A DNA stretch of 64,000 bases from Mucilaginibacter paludis DSM 18603 (lineage in GTDB: Bacteria; Bacteroidota; Bacteroidia; Sphingobacteriales; Sphingobacteriaceae). The notes beneath the pieces were generated by a model. It had not been told where the DNA came from, did not search any database, and worked only from the letters and a program-made list of their open reading frames with translations. Position numbers and translations under genes: made by a program. Shown one piece after another: positions 44,352-55,427 of the stretch. Within the stretch, counting starts at the first letter, position 1. Every line of letters starts with the position of its first letter. The stretch is taken from assembly GCF_000166195.2 (NCBI RefSeq), contig NZ_CM001403.1, forward strand, positions 4,854,432-4,918,431. Direction: 5' to 3'.

Positions 44352-45605
44352 ATGGAGATACAAGAAATAAAACAGCGCTTCGGCATCATTGGCAATTCGC
44401 CATTGTTAAACCGGGCCATCAATATTGCCAACCAGGTTGCACCTACTGATATTTCGGTGTTAATTACTGGCGAGAGCGGGAGCGGGAAGGAAGTTTTTTC
44501 GCACATTATACACCAGATGAGCCCGCGCAAGCATGGGCCGTTCATTGCCGTAAACTGTGGTGCCATTCCCGAAGGAACGATTGACTCCGAACTTTTCGGT
44601 CACGAAAAGGGCGCTTATACCGGTGCCGTTGGCGAGCGTAAAGGATACTTTGAAACGGTAAACGGCGGTACCATATTTTTAGATGAAATTGGCGAAATGC
44701 CTTTAGGCACCCAGGCGCGCTTGCTCCGGGTTTTAGAGTCGGGCCAGTACATCAAAGTCGGATCATCAAAGGTGGAGAAAACTAACGTCCGCGTTATTGC
44801 TGCCACCAATGTTGATGTTTACGAAGCTGTAAAAGCCGGTAAATTCAGGGAAGATTTGTATTACAGGTTAAATACTGTTCCATTGCGGATTCCACCCCTG
44901 CGCGACCGGAAGGAAGATGTTTACCTCATTTTTCGCAAATTCACGTCGGACTTTACAGCTAAATACCGCTCTCCGCCAATTCAATTGGATGATGCCGCGC
45001 AACAGGTGCTAATCAATTACTCCTGGCCCGGAAACGTAAGGCAGCTGAAAAACATTGCCGAGCAGTTAGCCGTGCTGGAGCGCGACCGTACCATTACTGC
45101 GCAAACCCTGCTTACCTATATTCCGCACGAGATGGGTAACCGCAATCTGCCTATGCGCATAGAAAATCAGCCGAAGGAAGATTTTTCGGAAAGGGATATC
45201 CTTTATAAAGTGCTTTTTGATATGAAGCGCGATATGGTTGAACTCAAAAAGCTGGTAGCCGATATTATTGAGCAAGGGGGCGTTTCGGCCAACTATACCG
45301 GTAACCCGCAGGTTATAAACCAACTGTACCGCGATATTGATCTGCCCAATCAGGCCGACTCACAATTTACTTTGCAGCAGCCCGTTCATCATAATAACAA
45401 TAACGGTAGTGTAAATAACAACGATAATTACAATATTACCCACGAGGCCGAAGAGGTAGAGGAATCGTTATCTTTAATTGAAAAAGAATCGGATTTGATA
45501 CGTAAGGCGCTAAAAAAGCATAAAGGTAAACGTAAACTTGCCGCCCAGGAGTTGGGTATTTCTGAGCGTACCTTATATCGTAAAATAAAAGAATTAAATT
45601 TGTAA
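44352..45605 (+). CDS. Sigma-54-dependent transcriptional activator without receiver domain
   Basis: A 417-residue AAA+ enhancer-binding protein. Walker A GESGSGKE (40-47), the sigma-54 contact loop GAYTGA (87-92), Walker B FLDEIGEM and sensor motifs are intact. An Asn-rich linker (about 350-365) leads to a C-terminal Fis-type helix-turn-helix (RKLAAQELGISERTLYRKIKEL). There is no N-terminal receiver, PAS or GAF domain, so it may be constitutively active or controlled by partner proteins. It lies upstream of lptE and secG in one apparent operon. Confidence 0.9.
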   Translation: MEIQEIKQRFGIIGNSPLLNRAINIANQVAPTDISVLITGESGSGKEVFSHIIHQMSPRKHGPFIAVNCGAIPEGTIDSELFGHEKGAYTGAVGERKGYFETVNGGTIFLDEIGEMPLGTQARLLRVLESGQYIKVGSSKVEKTNVRVIAATNVDVYEAVKAGKFREDLYYRLNTVPLRIPPLRDRKEDVYLIFRKFTSDFTAKYRSPPIQLDDAAQQVLINYSWPGNVRQLKNIAEQLAVLERDRTITAQTLLTYIPHEMGNRNLPMRIENQPKEDFSERDILYKVLFDMKRDMVELKKLVADIIEQGGVSANYTGNPQVINQLYRDIDLPNQADSQFTLQQPVHHNNNNGSVNNNDNYNITHEAEEVEESLSLIEKESDLIRKALKKHKGKRKLAAQELGISERTLYRKIKELNL

Positions 45606-45615
45606 TATTGATTAG

Positions 45616-46134
45616 ATGAGGAAGAGCCTGTTTTTTTTATTAGTTGTTCCCCTGCTGCTGGTCAGTCAGTCGTGTTCGTACAGGTTGAGTTTGGATGGCG
45701 CCTCTATACCGCCCGAACTTAAAACTATTAATGTGATGTTTTTTGAAAACACCGCACCATTGGTTGTAAATAACATGAGCCAGTTATTTACCGAAGCTTT
45801 AAAGGAGCGAATCAGGTCGCAAACAAGTTTAAGCCTGGTTAGGGGAGAGGCCGATGCTACCATGGAAGGACAGATAACCGGTTATACTATTGCACCAGCT
45901 GCCATACAGGCTACCAGCGATAACAGGCAACCAATAGCAGGCCAAACACGCCTTAGTATTACTGTAAAGGCAAAATATACCAATATTGCCAATAAGAAAT
46001 ATAATTTCGAAGAGTCTTTTACCCGGTTTAAAGACTTTTCCGGCGAAATTGCCCCGGTTGAGCAATCATTGATAGCCGATATCAACAAACAATTAACCGA
46101 AGATATTTTTAACAGGGCTTTTGCAAATTGGTAA
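45616..46134 (+). CDS. lptE: LptE-type lipoprotein
   Basis: A 172-residue lipoprotein with lipobox VSQSC (Cys20). The mature part YRLSLDGASIPPELKTINV and the SQLFTEALKERIRSQTSLSL helix match the LptE family, which plugs LptD and helps place LPS in the outer membrane. It begins 10 bp after the sigma-54 activator stop; the next gene follows by 21 bp. Confidence 0.88.
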   Translation: MRKSLFFLLVVPLLLVSQSCSYRLSLDGASIPPELKTINVMFFENTAPLVVNNMSQLFTEALKERIRSQTSLSLVRGEADATMEGQITGYTIAPAAIQATSDNRQPIAGQTRLSITVKAKYTNIANKKYNFEESFTRFKDFSGEIAPVEQSLIADINKQLTEDIFNRAFANW

Positions 46135-46155
46135 GCAATTCGTAGTTTCAACAAC

Positions 46156-47406
46156 GTGGAGCAAATTTTGAATATAGAACAAAAAGTTTTTTTTTCTGAT
46201 ATACTGGCCAACCCGGATCAGTTGAGTGCTACCCATGCCTTGCAATTAGCAAATTTGGCAGAGCTATATCCACAAAGCGGTATTTTACATGCCCTGCTTG
46301 CGCGTTCCGCAAAGGTTAATCATCCGGATGGATTTCAGCAGCAACTCAAAGTAGCCGCAGTTTACGCTACCGACAGGAGTGTGTTGTATAACCTGGTAAA
46401 TCACCCTGAATATTTTGCTGCCGCCCCGTCGTCGCAAGTAGTTAAGCCGCTGGAAGAGTCTGAACCTCAAAATGAACCATCTACTTACTATTTTCACGAT
46501 CCTCATGGCCGGGTTGACGGGGACGCAGAGATTGATGACGAAATTTTTGACGAGATAACGCCTATAGAGGATATTCAAATCAATCCGGATAGTACGCAGC
46601 CTGAAACTTCAGGAGCTGATAGCAATAAGTTGGAAGATCTGATTATGGCGCAATATGGCTGGCCAGATCGTAATCAAACCAACCCGGAAACCGATAGCCG
46701 TAGAGAAAATGGCCAGGATGAAAAAAAAGAATACTCCTTATCAAATTCTGATTTTAAAAATCGCATGTCTTTGTCGACCGACGATGGGGCCGAACTTCAG
46801 TTAGAGGATGACGAGCAGCAGGAGGAAAATGAGATAACCGCCGCCGCCGATGAATTTACCGGGCCGCATAGCATGGGCACCGAAGACGATTTAAGGGTAT
46901 CCAAATACAACGATGATAAGATGCCCTACAGCTTTATGTGGTGGCTTGATAAAACCCGTAAGGAGCATGCAACCAATAACCAACCTTATGCGCCTTACAA
47001 ACCTTCGGTCTACCACGAAAACCGGTTGATTGTTTCGGAAGAATTACAACAGCAGTATTATGAGAATATTTTTCATACTACCGCAGCCGAAGAGTTGGAG
47101 AAAAGTACCGTAAAGCCGGAGGTTGAAACCAAAAGGAAAGAGGACGAAATTATTGAGCGCTTTATACAGGAAGATCCCCAAATAAAGGCACCAAGCAATG
47201 ATACCCTTGATAATGAAAACAAGGCCAAGAAGAGTGCCGAAGATGAGGGCGAGATGGTGTCAGAAACTTTGGCCCGGATATATGTAGATCAAATGCTGTA
47301 TCAAAAGGCTATTTCAACCTACCAAAAATTATTGTTGAAATTTCCGGAAAAAAGCAGTTACTTTGCGGCCCAGATTAAATTGTTAGAGAAAAGATCAACT
47401 AAATAA
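46156..47406 (+). CDS. TPR-like protein of the lptE-secG operon
   Basis: A 416-residue soluble protein, GTG start. The middle (about 100-230) is strongly acidic and Asp/Glu/Asn-rich, likely disordered. The C-terminus (ETLARIYVDQMLYQKAISTY onward) is a tetratricopeptide-like helix pair. It is a recurring partner between lptE and secG in Bacteroidota; no function is assigned. No signal peptide is visible. Confidence 0.72.
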   Translation: MEQILNIEQKVFFSDILANPDQLSATHALQLANLAELYPQSGILHALLARSAKVNHPDGFQQQLKVAAVYATDRSVLYNLVNHPEYFAAAPSSQVVKPLEESEPQNEPSTYYFHDPHGRVDGDAEIDDEIFDEITPIEDIQINPDSTQPETSGADSNKLEDLIMAQYGWPDRNQTNPETDSRRENGQDEKKEYSLSNSDFKNRMSLSTDDGAELQLEDDEQQEENEITAAADEFTGPHSMGTEDDLRVSKYNDDKMPYSFMWWLDKTRKEHATNNQPYAPYKPSVYHENRLIVSEELQQQYYENIFHTTAAEELEKSTVKPEVETKRKEDEIIERFIQEDPQIKAPSNDTLDNENKAKKSAEDEGEMVSETLARIYVDQMLYQKAISTYQKLLLKFPEKSSYFAAQIKLLEKRSTK

Positions 47407-47413
47407 AAGTAAA

Positions 47414-47743
47414 ATGTATTTATTAGTAATTATTGCCATTATTGTTTGTGCTTTATTAGGCCTTATCGTTTTAATACAAAACCCTAAGGGTGGTGGCTTA
47501 TCATCCAATTTTTCAAGCTCATCACAACTTTTGGGAGTGCAAAAAACTGGTGATATCCTTGAAAAAGGTACATGGATATTGGCTATAGCCCTGATTGTGT
47601 TATCGTTAGCTATCAATGTGATTGGCAAAGGCGGTAGCGGCAAAGTTGAAAACGTTAACCAGGAGCAAATTGACAAGGCATCAAGGCCGAGTACACCAAC
47701 AAACGCCCCTGCAACTTTACCAGGTTTAGAAAAGAAAAAATAA
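47414..47743 (+). CDS. secG: Preprotein translocase subunit SecG
   Basis: A 109-residue SecG. Two membrane helices (residues about 2-20 and 50-70) flank the cytoplasmic loop with IQNPKGGGLSSNFSSSSQLLG, the family signature. It aids SecYE-SecA translocation. It starts 7 bp after the TPR-like gene and is closed by a strong terminator. Confidence 0.94.
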   Translation: MYLLVIIAIIVCALLGLIVLIQNPKGGGLSSNFSSSSQLLGVQKTGDILEKGTWILAIALIVLSLAINVIGKGGSGKVENVNQEQIDKASRPSTPTNAPATLPGLEKKK

Positions 47744-47767
47744 GAGCATCCGCTCTATAAAATATCG

Positions 47768-47804
47768 AGGACTTAAGAACACGTTTCTTAAGTCCTTTTT
47801 TATT
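47768..47804 (+). terminator. Intrinsic terminator after secG
   Basis: A 12-bp perfect stem (47768-47779 with 47785-47796), 5-nt loop, T tract. Confidence 0.93.
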
Positions 47805-47978
47805 TTAGTTTACTGCCATCATGGCACGGCTATGTTAACCCGGCGTTAACTTTATTTTGCTGTTAATGCAATTTTGACAAAGCATCGGTCAATATGTACT
47901 AATAAGTGGTGGTGGCATAATTAGTGTGCTCTACCCGGTATAATTCAATAACCATAATACAAATTAAAATAAATAACT

Positions 47979-48269
47979 ATGTCGTTAAACATTAAACCTC
48001 TTGGAGATAGAGTAGTAGTAGAAGCTGCTGCTGCCGAAGAAAAAACTGCGTCTGGTATCATCATCCCAGATACTGCTAAAGAAAAACCTCAAGTTGGAAC
48101 TATAGTAGCCGTTGGTCCGGGCAGGGCTGCAGATACCGGAACTGTTATTGCTCCTACTGTAAAAGTTGGTGATAAGGTTTTATATGGCAAATATGCTGGT
48201 ACCGAAACTTCATACGAAGGTAAGGAGTATTTAATTATGCGCGAATCTGACATTTACGCAGTACTTTAA
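47979..48269 (+). CDS. groES: Co-chaperonin GroES
   Basis: A 96-residue GroES with [20 protein letters not shown] (N-terminal strand and mobile loop) and [11 protein letters not shown]. It caps GroEL. No CIRCE (HrcA) operator is visible in the 170-bp upstream region, and the promoter is not clear. groEL follows after 106 bp of repeat-rich DNA. Confidence 0.98.
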   Translation: MSLNIKPLGDRVVVEAAAAEEKTASGIIIPDTAKEKPQVGTIVAVGPGRAADTGTVIAPTVKVGDKVLYGKYAGTETSYEGKEYLIMRESDIYAVL

Positions 48270-48327
48270 TTATTGACTTATTGAATAATCGAATGATCGA
48301 TTGATCCTCGATTATACCCAATAAAAC

Positions 48328-50013
<1,686 letters not shown>

Positions 50014-50049
50014 TCAAATACCGCTTCGCCCCTGGTGAAGTAAATATAG

Positions 50050-50084
50050 AACCCCTGTTCAGTTTTCTGAACAGGGGTTTTTTT
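50050..50084 (+). terminator. Intrinsic terminator after groEL
   Basis: A 13-bp perfect stem (50050-50062 with 50067-50079), TTTT loop, T tract. Confidence 0.95.
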
Positions 50085-50306
50085 ATGGCGATTAAGCCTA
50101 TCTTGAAAATCACTGTCAGACAGATAAATTATGAGATAAAACAGGTGATAAAGCAACTGTTATATCTTTTATGAGCCATAAAAAAGGTATTTGTACTTAA
50201 AGGGCACACTATTTGATTATTGACGGGTATGAAGGCGATAGGCAAAAAAACTAAATATGTATCTAACCGAATTATAGGTTGGGCCATTATTGAAGGACCA
50301 CAATTA
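50085..50306. other. Intergenic, no gene supported
   Basis: An ATG frame of 29 codons at about 50085 has no supporting feature. An 11-bp inverted repeat (50079-50089 with 50175-50185) reuses the terminator T tract. No RNA gene is recognised. Confidence 0.5.
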
Positions 50307-50338
50307 TTTGTAACTCTATTTAGATAAGAATACCTTTA
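50307..50338 (+). promoter_or_regulatory. Promoter-like boxes at the mscS start
   Basis: TTTG (50307-50310), 20 bp, TACCTTTA (50331-50338), only 4 bp before the ATG at 50343. If used, the transcript would be leaderless or nearly so. Confidence 0.45.
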
Positions 50339-50342
50339 TGGT

Positions 50343-51155
50343 ATGATAGATACCACAAAGAAAGCTTCTGATAGTAGTATAGATTTATATCACACGGCCT
50401 ACGCCTGGCTTGTCAATAATGGCGCTCGTATTTTTTTCGGTCTCGTCGTTTTTTGTGTCGGCCTTTGGGTTATCAGGTTCCTCAAAAAAAGGTTGCGCGG
50501 GCAAATGTCCCGTAAACAAATCCACTCCTCTTTACAGCCATTCTTTTTAAGTTTATCTATTACGCTATTATACGTACTGCTGGTTGTTGTGGTAATGGAA
50601 ATTATGGGCATTGAGCTCACTATTTTCACAGCAGTTATTGGTGCTGGCAGTGTTGCCGCCGGTTTAGCCTTATCCGGTACTTTACAAAATTTTGCCGGCG
50701 GGGTGCTTATTCTGATGCTTAAGCCATTTACTTTGGATGACAATATTGTAGCCCAGGGAGTTGACGGTGTGGTAACAGCCATCGAAGTTTTTTATACCGA
50801 GGTATTAACTACCGATAATAAGGCAGTGATTATCCCGAACGGCAAATTATTTAACGAGGTTATCATCAACGTTACCCGCGAAGGTAAACGCCGCTTGGAT
50901 ATCGACCTGAAGCTTACTTACGTTATTGATGTTGAGCAGGTTAAGCTGATTATTGCTAATGCCATTAAACAAACCCCGGATATATTGACCGAACGCGTGC
51001 CCTGTATTGGCATATCTGCACTCGAAATTGACGGGATAAAAATAAGCACGCAGGTTTGGGTGCTCACCAACAAATATATATCCGTAAAATTCGCCCTACA
51101 GGAACGCATTATTAAGGATCTTAAAGCCGCAGGTATTAAATTACCAGGAACCTGA
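50343..51155 (+). CDS. MscS-type mechanosensitive channel
   Basis: A 270-residue small-conductance channel: three membrane helices, the pore-lining TM3 GSVAAGLALSGTLQNFAGG with its Gly/Ala pattern, and a C-terminal beta domain (GVDGVVTAIEVFYTEVLTTD). It opens on membrane tension to release solutes on osmotic downshock. Length matches E. coli MscS (286). It is convergent with the DUF58 gene, 1 bp apart. Confidence 0.95.
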   Translation: MIDTTKKASDSSIDLYHTAYAWLVNNGARIFFGLVVFCVGLWVIRFLKKRLRGQMSRKQIHSSLQPFFLSLSITLLYVLLVVVVMEIMGIELTIFTAVIGAGSVAAGLALSGTLQNFAGGVLILMLKPFTLDDNIVAQGVDGVVTAIEVFYTEVLTTDNKAVIIPNGKLFNEVIINVTREGKRRLDIDLKLTYVIDVEQVKLIIANAIKQTPDILTERVPCIGISALEIDGIKISTQVWVLTNKYISVKFALQERIIKDLKAAGIKLPGT

Positions 51156-51156
51156 T

Positions 51157-52503
51157 TTAAATTTTTTGCCTTGCCTTGAGTTCCAGGTAACGGTTAATGG
51201 TATTCACGGTTAAATTTTGCGGGGTACTTAAAATAGATTGTATACCATAACGGGCCAATTCTTTTACAATCAGTTTCTTCTCGTAAGCAAATTTTTCGGC
51301 AACGGTTTTAATGTAGATACCTTCCACATTCTCGGCTGGTTGTTCGCTTAATTTCTTCAGTTCTGTATTCTCAAAAAATACAACAACCAGTAAATGGAAT
51401 TTTGCTATCCTTTTTAAAAAAGGCAACTGCCTTTGCAGAGCAGACATACTCTCAAAATTGGTGAAAAAAACAACCAGGCTCCTTTGTTTCAACGTTCCGC
51501 GTATGGTGGTATACAGCAGCTCCATGTTGGTTTCCAGGTAGCGCGTTTTCTCTTTATATAAAACCTCCATTATTTTATTCAGCTGGGTAGGCCTGCGTTC
51601 GGCGGGTATTATAGCTCCTTTTTTCTCGGATATGGTAATTAACCCCGCCTTATCTTCTTTTAACAAGGCTACGCTTGATAATACCAGGCTGGCATTAATG
51701 GCATAGTCAAGCAGGCTTAAACCATCAAACGGCATTTTCATGGAGCGCGATTTATCGATTACACAATATACGTGCTGCGATTTTTCGTCGGTATAATTAT
51801 TGACCATCAAATCGCCGCGCCGCGCCGATGCCTTCCAGTTCAGCGTACGGTAGTCATCGCCTGCTACATAGTTTTTAATTTGCTCAAACTCCATGCTGTT
51901 ACCCAGGCGCCGTATTTTTTTGATGCCATACTCGTTCAGCCGGTTTGAAATAGCCATCAGCTCATACTTACGCATCTGTAAAAAAGATGGATAAACGGGC
52001 AGGGTTTCCACCTGCTCAATGTTGTAGCGCCGGTTAATTAAGCCTATCGGCGATTGCACGTAAACGCGTATGGCGCCAAACTCATATTCGCCTCGCCTGG
52101 TTGGCCTTAGCTGGTAATTAAGCAGTTTATGCTGCCGCGATATGAGGCCGGTTTTAAACCATACATCCCGTTTTTGGAACTGGTGCGGTATTTCGTCAAT
52201 AATACCAACGCTGATGTTAAATGGATAAAAATTCTCTACATAAATTCCTATTTCGTTATCGTCGCCATTGCTTAATCGCTCCGGTGCATGCCTGCGTGCA
52301 AAAATGCCTTTGGGTAGGCGGTAAAGCATCCAAATATCAATTACAAATAATAAAACGAGCGTAAAGAAAAACAGGGAAGGGATATCTCCTAACCATGGAA
52401 AAAAGAAGGATAATAAATAAAGTACTACCGCGCAGCCCAGGCCGGTAAATAGCCGGCTGGTTAAAAATAAATTTTTGTAATACAGGTTAAAAATTGATTT
52501 CAC
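51157..52503 (-). CDS. DUF58 domain protein
   Basis: A 448-residue protein. Two N-terminal membrane helices (about 15-60), then the DUF58 core GDDYRTLNWKASARRGDLMV and a von Willebrand A-like fold with DKSRSM (D-x-S-x-S metal site). DUF58 proteins pair with MoxR AAA+ ATPases and are thought to help build or load membrane complexes; no biochemical role is settled. Last gene of the six-gene operon, adjoining moxR without a gap. Confidence 0.9.
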   Translation of the reverse strand: MKSIFNLYYKNLFLTSRLFTGLGCAVVLYLLSFFFPWLGDIPSLFFFTLVLLFVIDIWMLYRLPKGIFARRHAPERLSNGDDNEIGIYVENFYPFNISVGIIDEIPHQFQKRDVWFKTGLISRQHKLLNYQLRPTRRGEYEFGAIRVYVQSPIGLINRRYNIEQVETLPVYPSFLQMRKYELMAISNRLNEYGIKKIRRLGNSMEFEQIKNYVAGDDYRTLNWKASARRGDLMVNNYTDEKSQHVYCVIDKSRSMKMPFDGLSLLDYAINASLVLSSVALLKEDKAGLITISEKKGAIIPAERRPTQLNKIMEVLYKEKTRYLETNMELLYTTIRGTLKQRSLVVFFTNFESMSALQRQLPFLKRIAKFHLLVVVFFENTELKKLSEQPAENVEGIYIKTVAEKFAYEKKLIVKELARYGIQSILSTPQNLTVNTINRYLELKARQKI

Positions 52504-53481
52504 CTATCTGGGTATTTCTATTTTCTGGATAATCTGGGCTACTACTTCGTCGGGTGTTACACCTTCCATTTCTTTGTCGGGCGTCAGCATAATGCGGTGC
52601 CTTAATACAGCAGGGGTTACCCCAATAATATCTTCTGGCGTTATAAAGTCTCGGCCCTTCATGGCGGCCAATGCCTTGGCGCTGTTCACCACCGCTAACG
52701 ATGCGCGTGGCGAGCCACCCAGGAAAAGCGATTTATGGCTGCGGGTTTCGTGAATTATCTTGGCCACAAACTCCAGTAACTTAGGCTCAACATACAGGCC
52801 GCGTACCTGCTGGCGTAAGGCGACAATATCCTGAGCACTTAAAACGGGCACAATTTCGGCCAGCTGATCAACCGTTTTATGCTGGTGCTGCTGATTTAAA
52901 ATCAAGATCTCATCTTCTAACGATGGGTATTTTACTTCTATCTTAAACAAAAATCTATCCAGTTGGGCTTCGGGTAAACGATAGGTACCTTCCTGCTCAA
53001 CCGGATTTTGGGTGGCCAGTACAATAAAGGGCTCCGTCATTTGATAGCTGTGCCCATCTATAGTTACCTGGCGCTCCTCCATCACCTCAAACAAAGCCGA
53101 TTGTGTTTTTGCCGGAGCGCGGTTAATCTCGTCGATTAAAATGATGTTGCCGAATATAGGTCCTTGCTTAAACTCAAAATCAATGGTTTTGGGATTAAAA
53201 ACCGAAGTGCCTAAAACGTCCGAAGGCATCAGATCGGGCGTAAACTGGATGCGCGAAAATTTTGCGTCGATACTTTTGGCTATCAGTTTGGCCGTTAAAG
53301 TTTTGGCTATCCCTGGTACACCTTCAATCAAAATATGGCCATCGGCCAAAATACCCGCAATCAGCAGGTCAATGGTATCCTGTTGCCCAACTATTACCCT
53401 GGCGAGAGTTTCTTTAATTTGCGCTACGGCCTGGCTAAGCCGGCTTAAATCTGTACGTTGTTCAAAAAATTGCTGTTCCAT
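52504..53481 (-). CDS. MoxR-family AAA+ ATPase
   Basis: A 325-residue AAA+ ATPase. Walker A GVPGIAKTLTAKLIA, Walker B ILIDEINRAPAKTQSALFE, the MoxR-specific ATQNPVEQEGTYRLPEAQLD and the C-terminal lid are all intact. MoxR ATPases act as chaperones with VWA or DUF58 partners. It lies directly between DUF4350 (3 bp) and DUF58 (0 bp). Confidence 0.95.
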   Translation of the reverse strand: MEQQFFEQRTDLSRLSQAVAQIKETLARVIVGQQDTIDLLIAGILADGHILIEGVPGIAKTLTAKLIAKSIDAKFSRIQFTPDLMPSDVLGTSVFNPKTIDFEFKQGPIFGNIILIDEINRAPAKTQSALFEVMEERQVTIDGHSYQMTEPFIVLATQNPVEQEGTYRLPEAQLDRFLFKIEVKYPSLEDEILILNQQHQHKTVDQLAEIVPVLSAQDIVALRQQVRGLYVEPKLLEFVAKIIHETRSHKSLFLGGSPRASLAVVNSAKALAAMKGRDFITPEDIIGVTPAVLRHRIMLTPDKEMEGVTPDEVVAQIIQKIEIPR

Positions 53482-53484
53482 TTA

Positions 53485-54660
53485 CTATCTGGATTGAAGA
53501 TAAAATTGTTCTATGTTTTTATTCAACTGAATCAAGTCGTGGTCGCTCACCTTTGTCGCGGAGCGCACCCAGGTTACCTGGTTTAAAAGTTGTTTGATGA
53601 GTGTTGTTTCAACACCACTTTTATGCGCGAGCGCCTCGCCGAATTCGTCATTTAAAACCGTGGTTTTTAAATTGTACTTGGCGCGCAGGTACTCCAAAAA
53701 GTACGCCGCTTTTTTTTGAGCAATGTTGCTGTTGTCGCGTTGCTCGTAATATACCTGGCCAACCACTTTTACAAAATCGAGGGTGGTGTTTTGCAAAGGT
53801 TCGATGATGGGGATGATGCGCTGGCGACGTTTGATTTGATAGAGTACGTAGAGGATGAGGCTGAAAAAAGTAATGTAAAAGGCCCACCTAAGTGATGGGT
53901 TTCTCAAAAACACGCGCATAGATGAACCCTCGTCTTCGCGGCCTAATGTATAATATTGATCCCAGATTAAGTTCGCATCGTTTTTAAGGTAAGACAGAGC
54001 TACGGATGCATAGTTCATTCCATTTTTATTAAGCATGGCATAATTGGTAAACATTAGCGGAGCGGCGTTTAAATACAAGTTGCCTTTACCCAATTTATAC
54101 TTTATAAAATTAATATGATGGGATGTGTTGGTTCCTAAAATAGTTGCAGTGGCGCTATCAATTTTACGGAAGTAGCCATCAGCCATTCCTTTTTTAACAT
54201 GATATAGCTTCGTGGTATCCAAATATTGATTGGAAAATTTGATTTTTACTGTGGCGCTGTCGCCGAATTCGTTAGCGGTTTCCGTTTTTAATTTTTTGCT
54301 AAACTCGTCGCCAAAGTAAAGAGCCGAAATAAATACGTCGTTACCTTTAAGTATGTATTGTTTAAGTTTGCTGTAATCGTACTCGTTTAAAGTTAGGCTG
54401 CGGCAAATTATTATATAAGTGCCATGATCAACGTCATGGTCATTAATTACGTTGTAGATTGGTTTCCGGCAGGTTACTATCTTCGCCTTCGGAAAAATGT
54501 CGGTAATCTGGTTATAAAGAATATAGGTGCCAAACGGAATTTTATCGGTATTTGATAACGTTTGGTCCCAGTTTAAAGCTTGGGGTTGGTTGTATTGGGC
54601 AAGCAGATAAAATACCATTAATACACCTGCTATAATGATATAAAGTTTTAAGCTTTTCAT
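53485..54660 (-). CDS. DUF4350 membrane protein
   Basis: A 391-residue protein with an N-terminal helix (about 6-22), an extracytoplasmic domain of about 240 residues containing NTDKIPFGTYILY (DUF4350), a second helix (about 262-282, WAFYITFFSLILYVLYQI) and a cytoplasmic helical tail. The start overlaps the stop of the DUF4129 gene by 4 nt. Function unknown; the fold resembles GATase-like domains in part. Confidence 0.8.
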   Translation of the reverse strand: MKSLKLYIIIAGVLMVFYLLAQYNQPQALNWDQTLSNTDKIPFGTYILYNQITDIFPKAKIVTCRKPIYNVINDHDVDHGTYIIICRSLTLNEYDYSKLKQYILKGNDVFISALYFGDEFSKKLKTETANEFGDSATVKIKFSNQYLDTTKLYHVKKGMADGYFRKIDSATATILGTNTSHHINFIKYKLGKGNLYLNAAPLMFTNYAMLNKNGMNYASVALSYLKNDANLIWDQYYTLGREDEGSSMRVFLRNPSLRWAFYITFFSLILYVLYQIKRRQRIIPIIEPLQNTTLDFVKVVGQVYYEQRDNSNIAQKKAAYFLEYLRAKYNLKTTVLNDEFGEALAHKSGVETTLIKQLLNQVTWVRSATKVSDHDLIQLNKNIEQFYLQSR

Positions 54661-55424
54661 GATAGCTGATGTTTAAAATCCTGAAATAAAGCGCTGATAT
54701 TTTGGTATGACTGTGCATCTATGGGAAAATCGCCATACCAAATATATTCAAATTGTAGGGTAACCAATGTAAACTGCCTAAGTTGTTCTTTGTCCGAAAG
54801 TTCTTTTAAGTAATCTGTATTAGTTTTTTCAATTTTCCAGGTAATCAAGTTATGATCGCTCAGCTGTTTAAGCGAACGGAGATAGAGTAATCTTACCGCG
54901 AGTCTATAGTTTCTAACTGCCAGGGCGCTTTCTATGGCTTCGTCAAAGCTTATATCGTGGATGTTCTCGATCGACTCTGTATAAGGGATTGCATCGCCGG
55001 TAGATTTCTTTTTAAATAGCTGTAATAAGTTTACTCCCAATAATTTAGCAATTACATAAACCAACATGCAGGCAGCTAATGTTAGTATAACGTATTTGAA
55101 TGTCTGTGCTGTATTGTGCCCCATGGAGGCATTCCCGAATAATTTCCGGAGTAACTCAGCTAACCACGACCAGAAGTTGTTCCATATATGCCAAGCCCAA
55201 TTCCAGAAACGGTCCCAAACCGTAATTACCGGTTTTGTAGTTGTATAATTAAATTCCGGATTTTTGCGATAGTTGTTTAATGCAGTCGGGTTAAACTGAT
55301 GGAGTAGTAATTTATTGCTATCTGTTTTAAGCTGATAACGGGGGGCTTGAACCACTTTACTTTTAATGGTGGTCAATCCTGTAAAAGGATGGGGTGACAA
55401 CAGTACAAATATCGGCTTAAGCAT
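54657..55424 (-). CDS. DUF4129 membrane protein
   Basis: A 255-residue protein. A Trp-rich segment (WDRFWNWAWHIWNNFWSWL) precedes a single membrane helix (about 110-130), followed by a C-terminal DUF4129 domain (FDEAIESALAVRNYRLAVRL). DUF4129 often accompanies MoxR-DUF58 genes. The N-terminus lacks a clear signal peptide and may be shorter than drawn. It overlaps DUF4350 by 4 nt. Confidence 0.78.
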   Translation of the reverse strand: MLKPIFVLLSPHPFTGLTTIKSKVVQAPRYQLKTDSNKLLLHQFNPTALNNYRKNPEFNYTTTKPVITVWDRFWNWAWHIWNNFWSWLAELLRKLFGNASMGHNTAQTFKYVILTLAACMLVYVIAKLLGVNLLQLFKKKSTGDAIPYTESIENIHDISFDEAIESALAVRNYRLAVRLLYLRSLKQLSDHNLITWKIEKTNTDYLKELSDKEQLRQFTLVTLQFEYIWYGDFPIDAQSYQNISALFQDFKHQLS

Positions 55425-55427
55425 GTG

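Noticed and set aside
47806-47978. Heat-shock operator (CIRCE) before groES
   Set aside because: No TTAGCACTC-N9-GAGTGCTAA-type inverted repeat is present.
50085-50174. 29-codon ORF after the groEL terminator
   Set aside because: No signal, no motif and begins in the terminator T tract.
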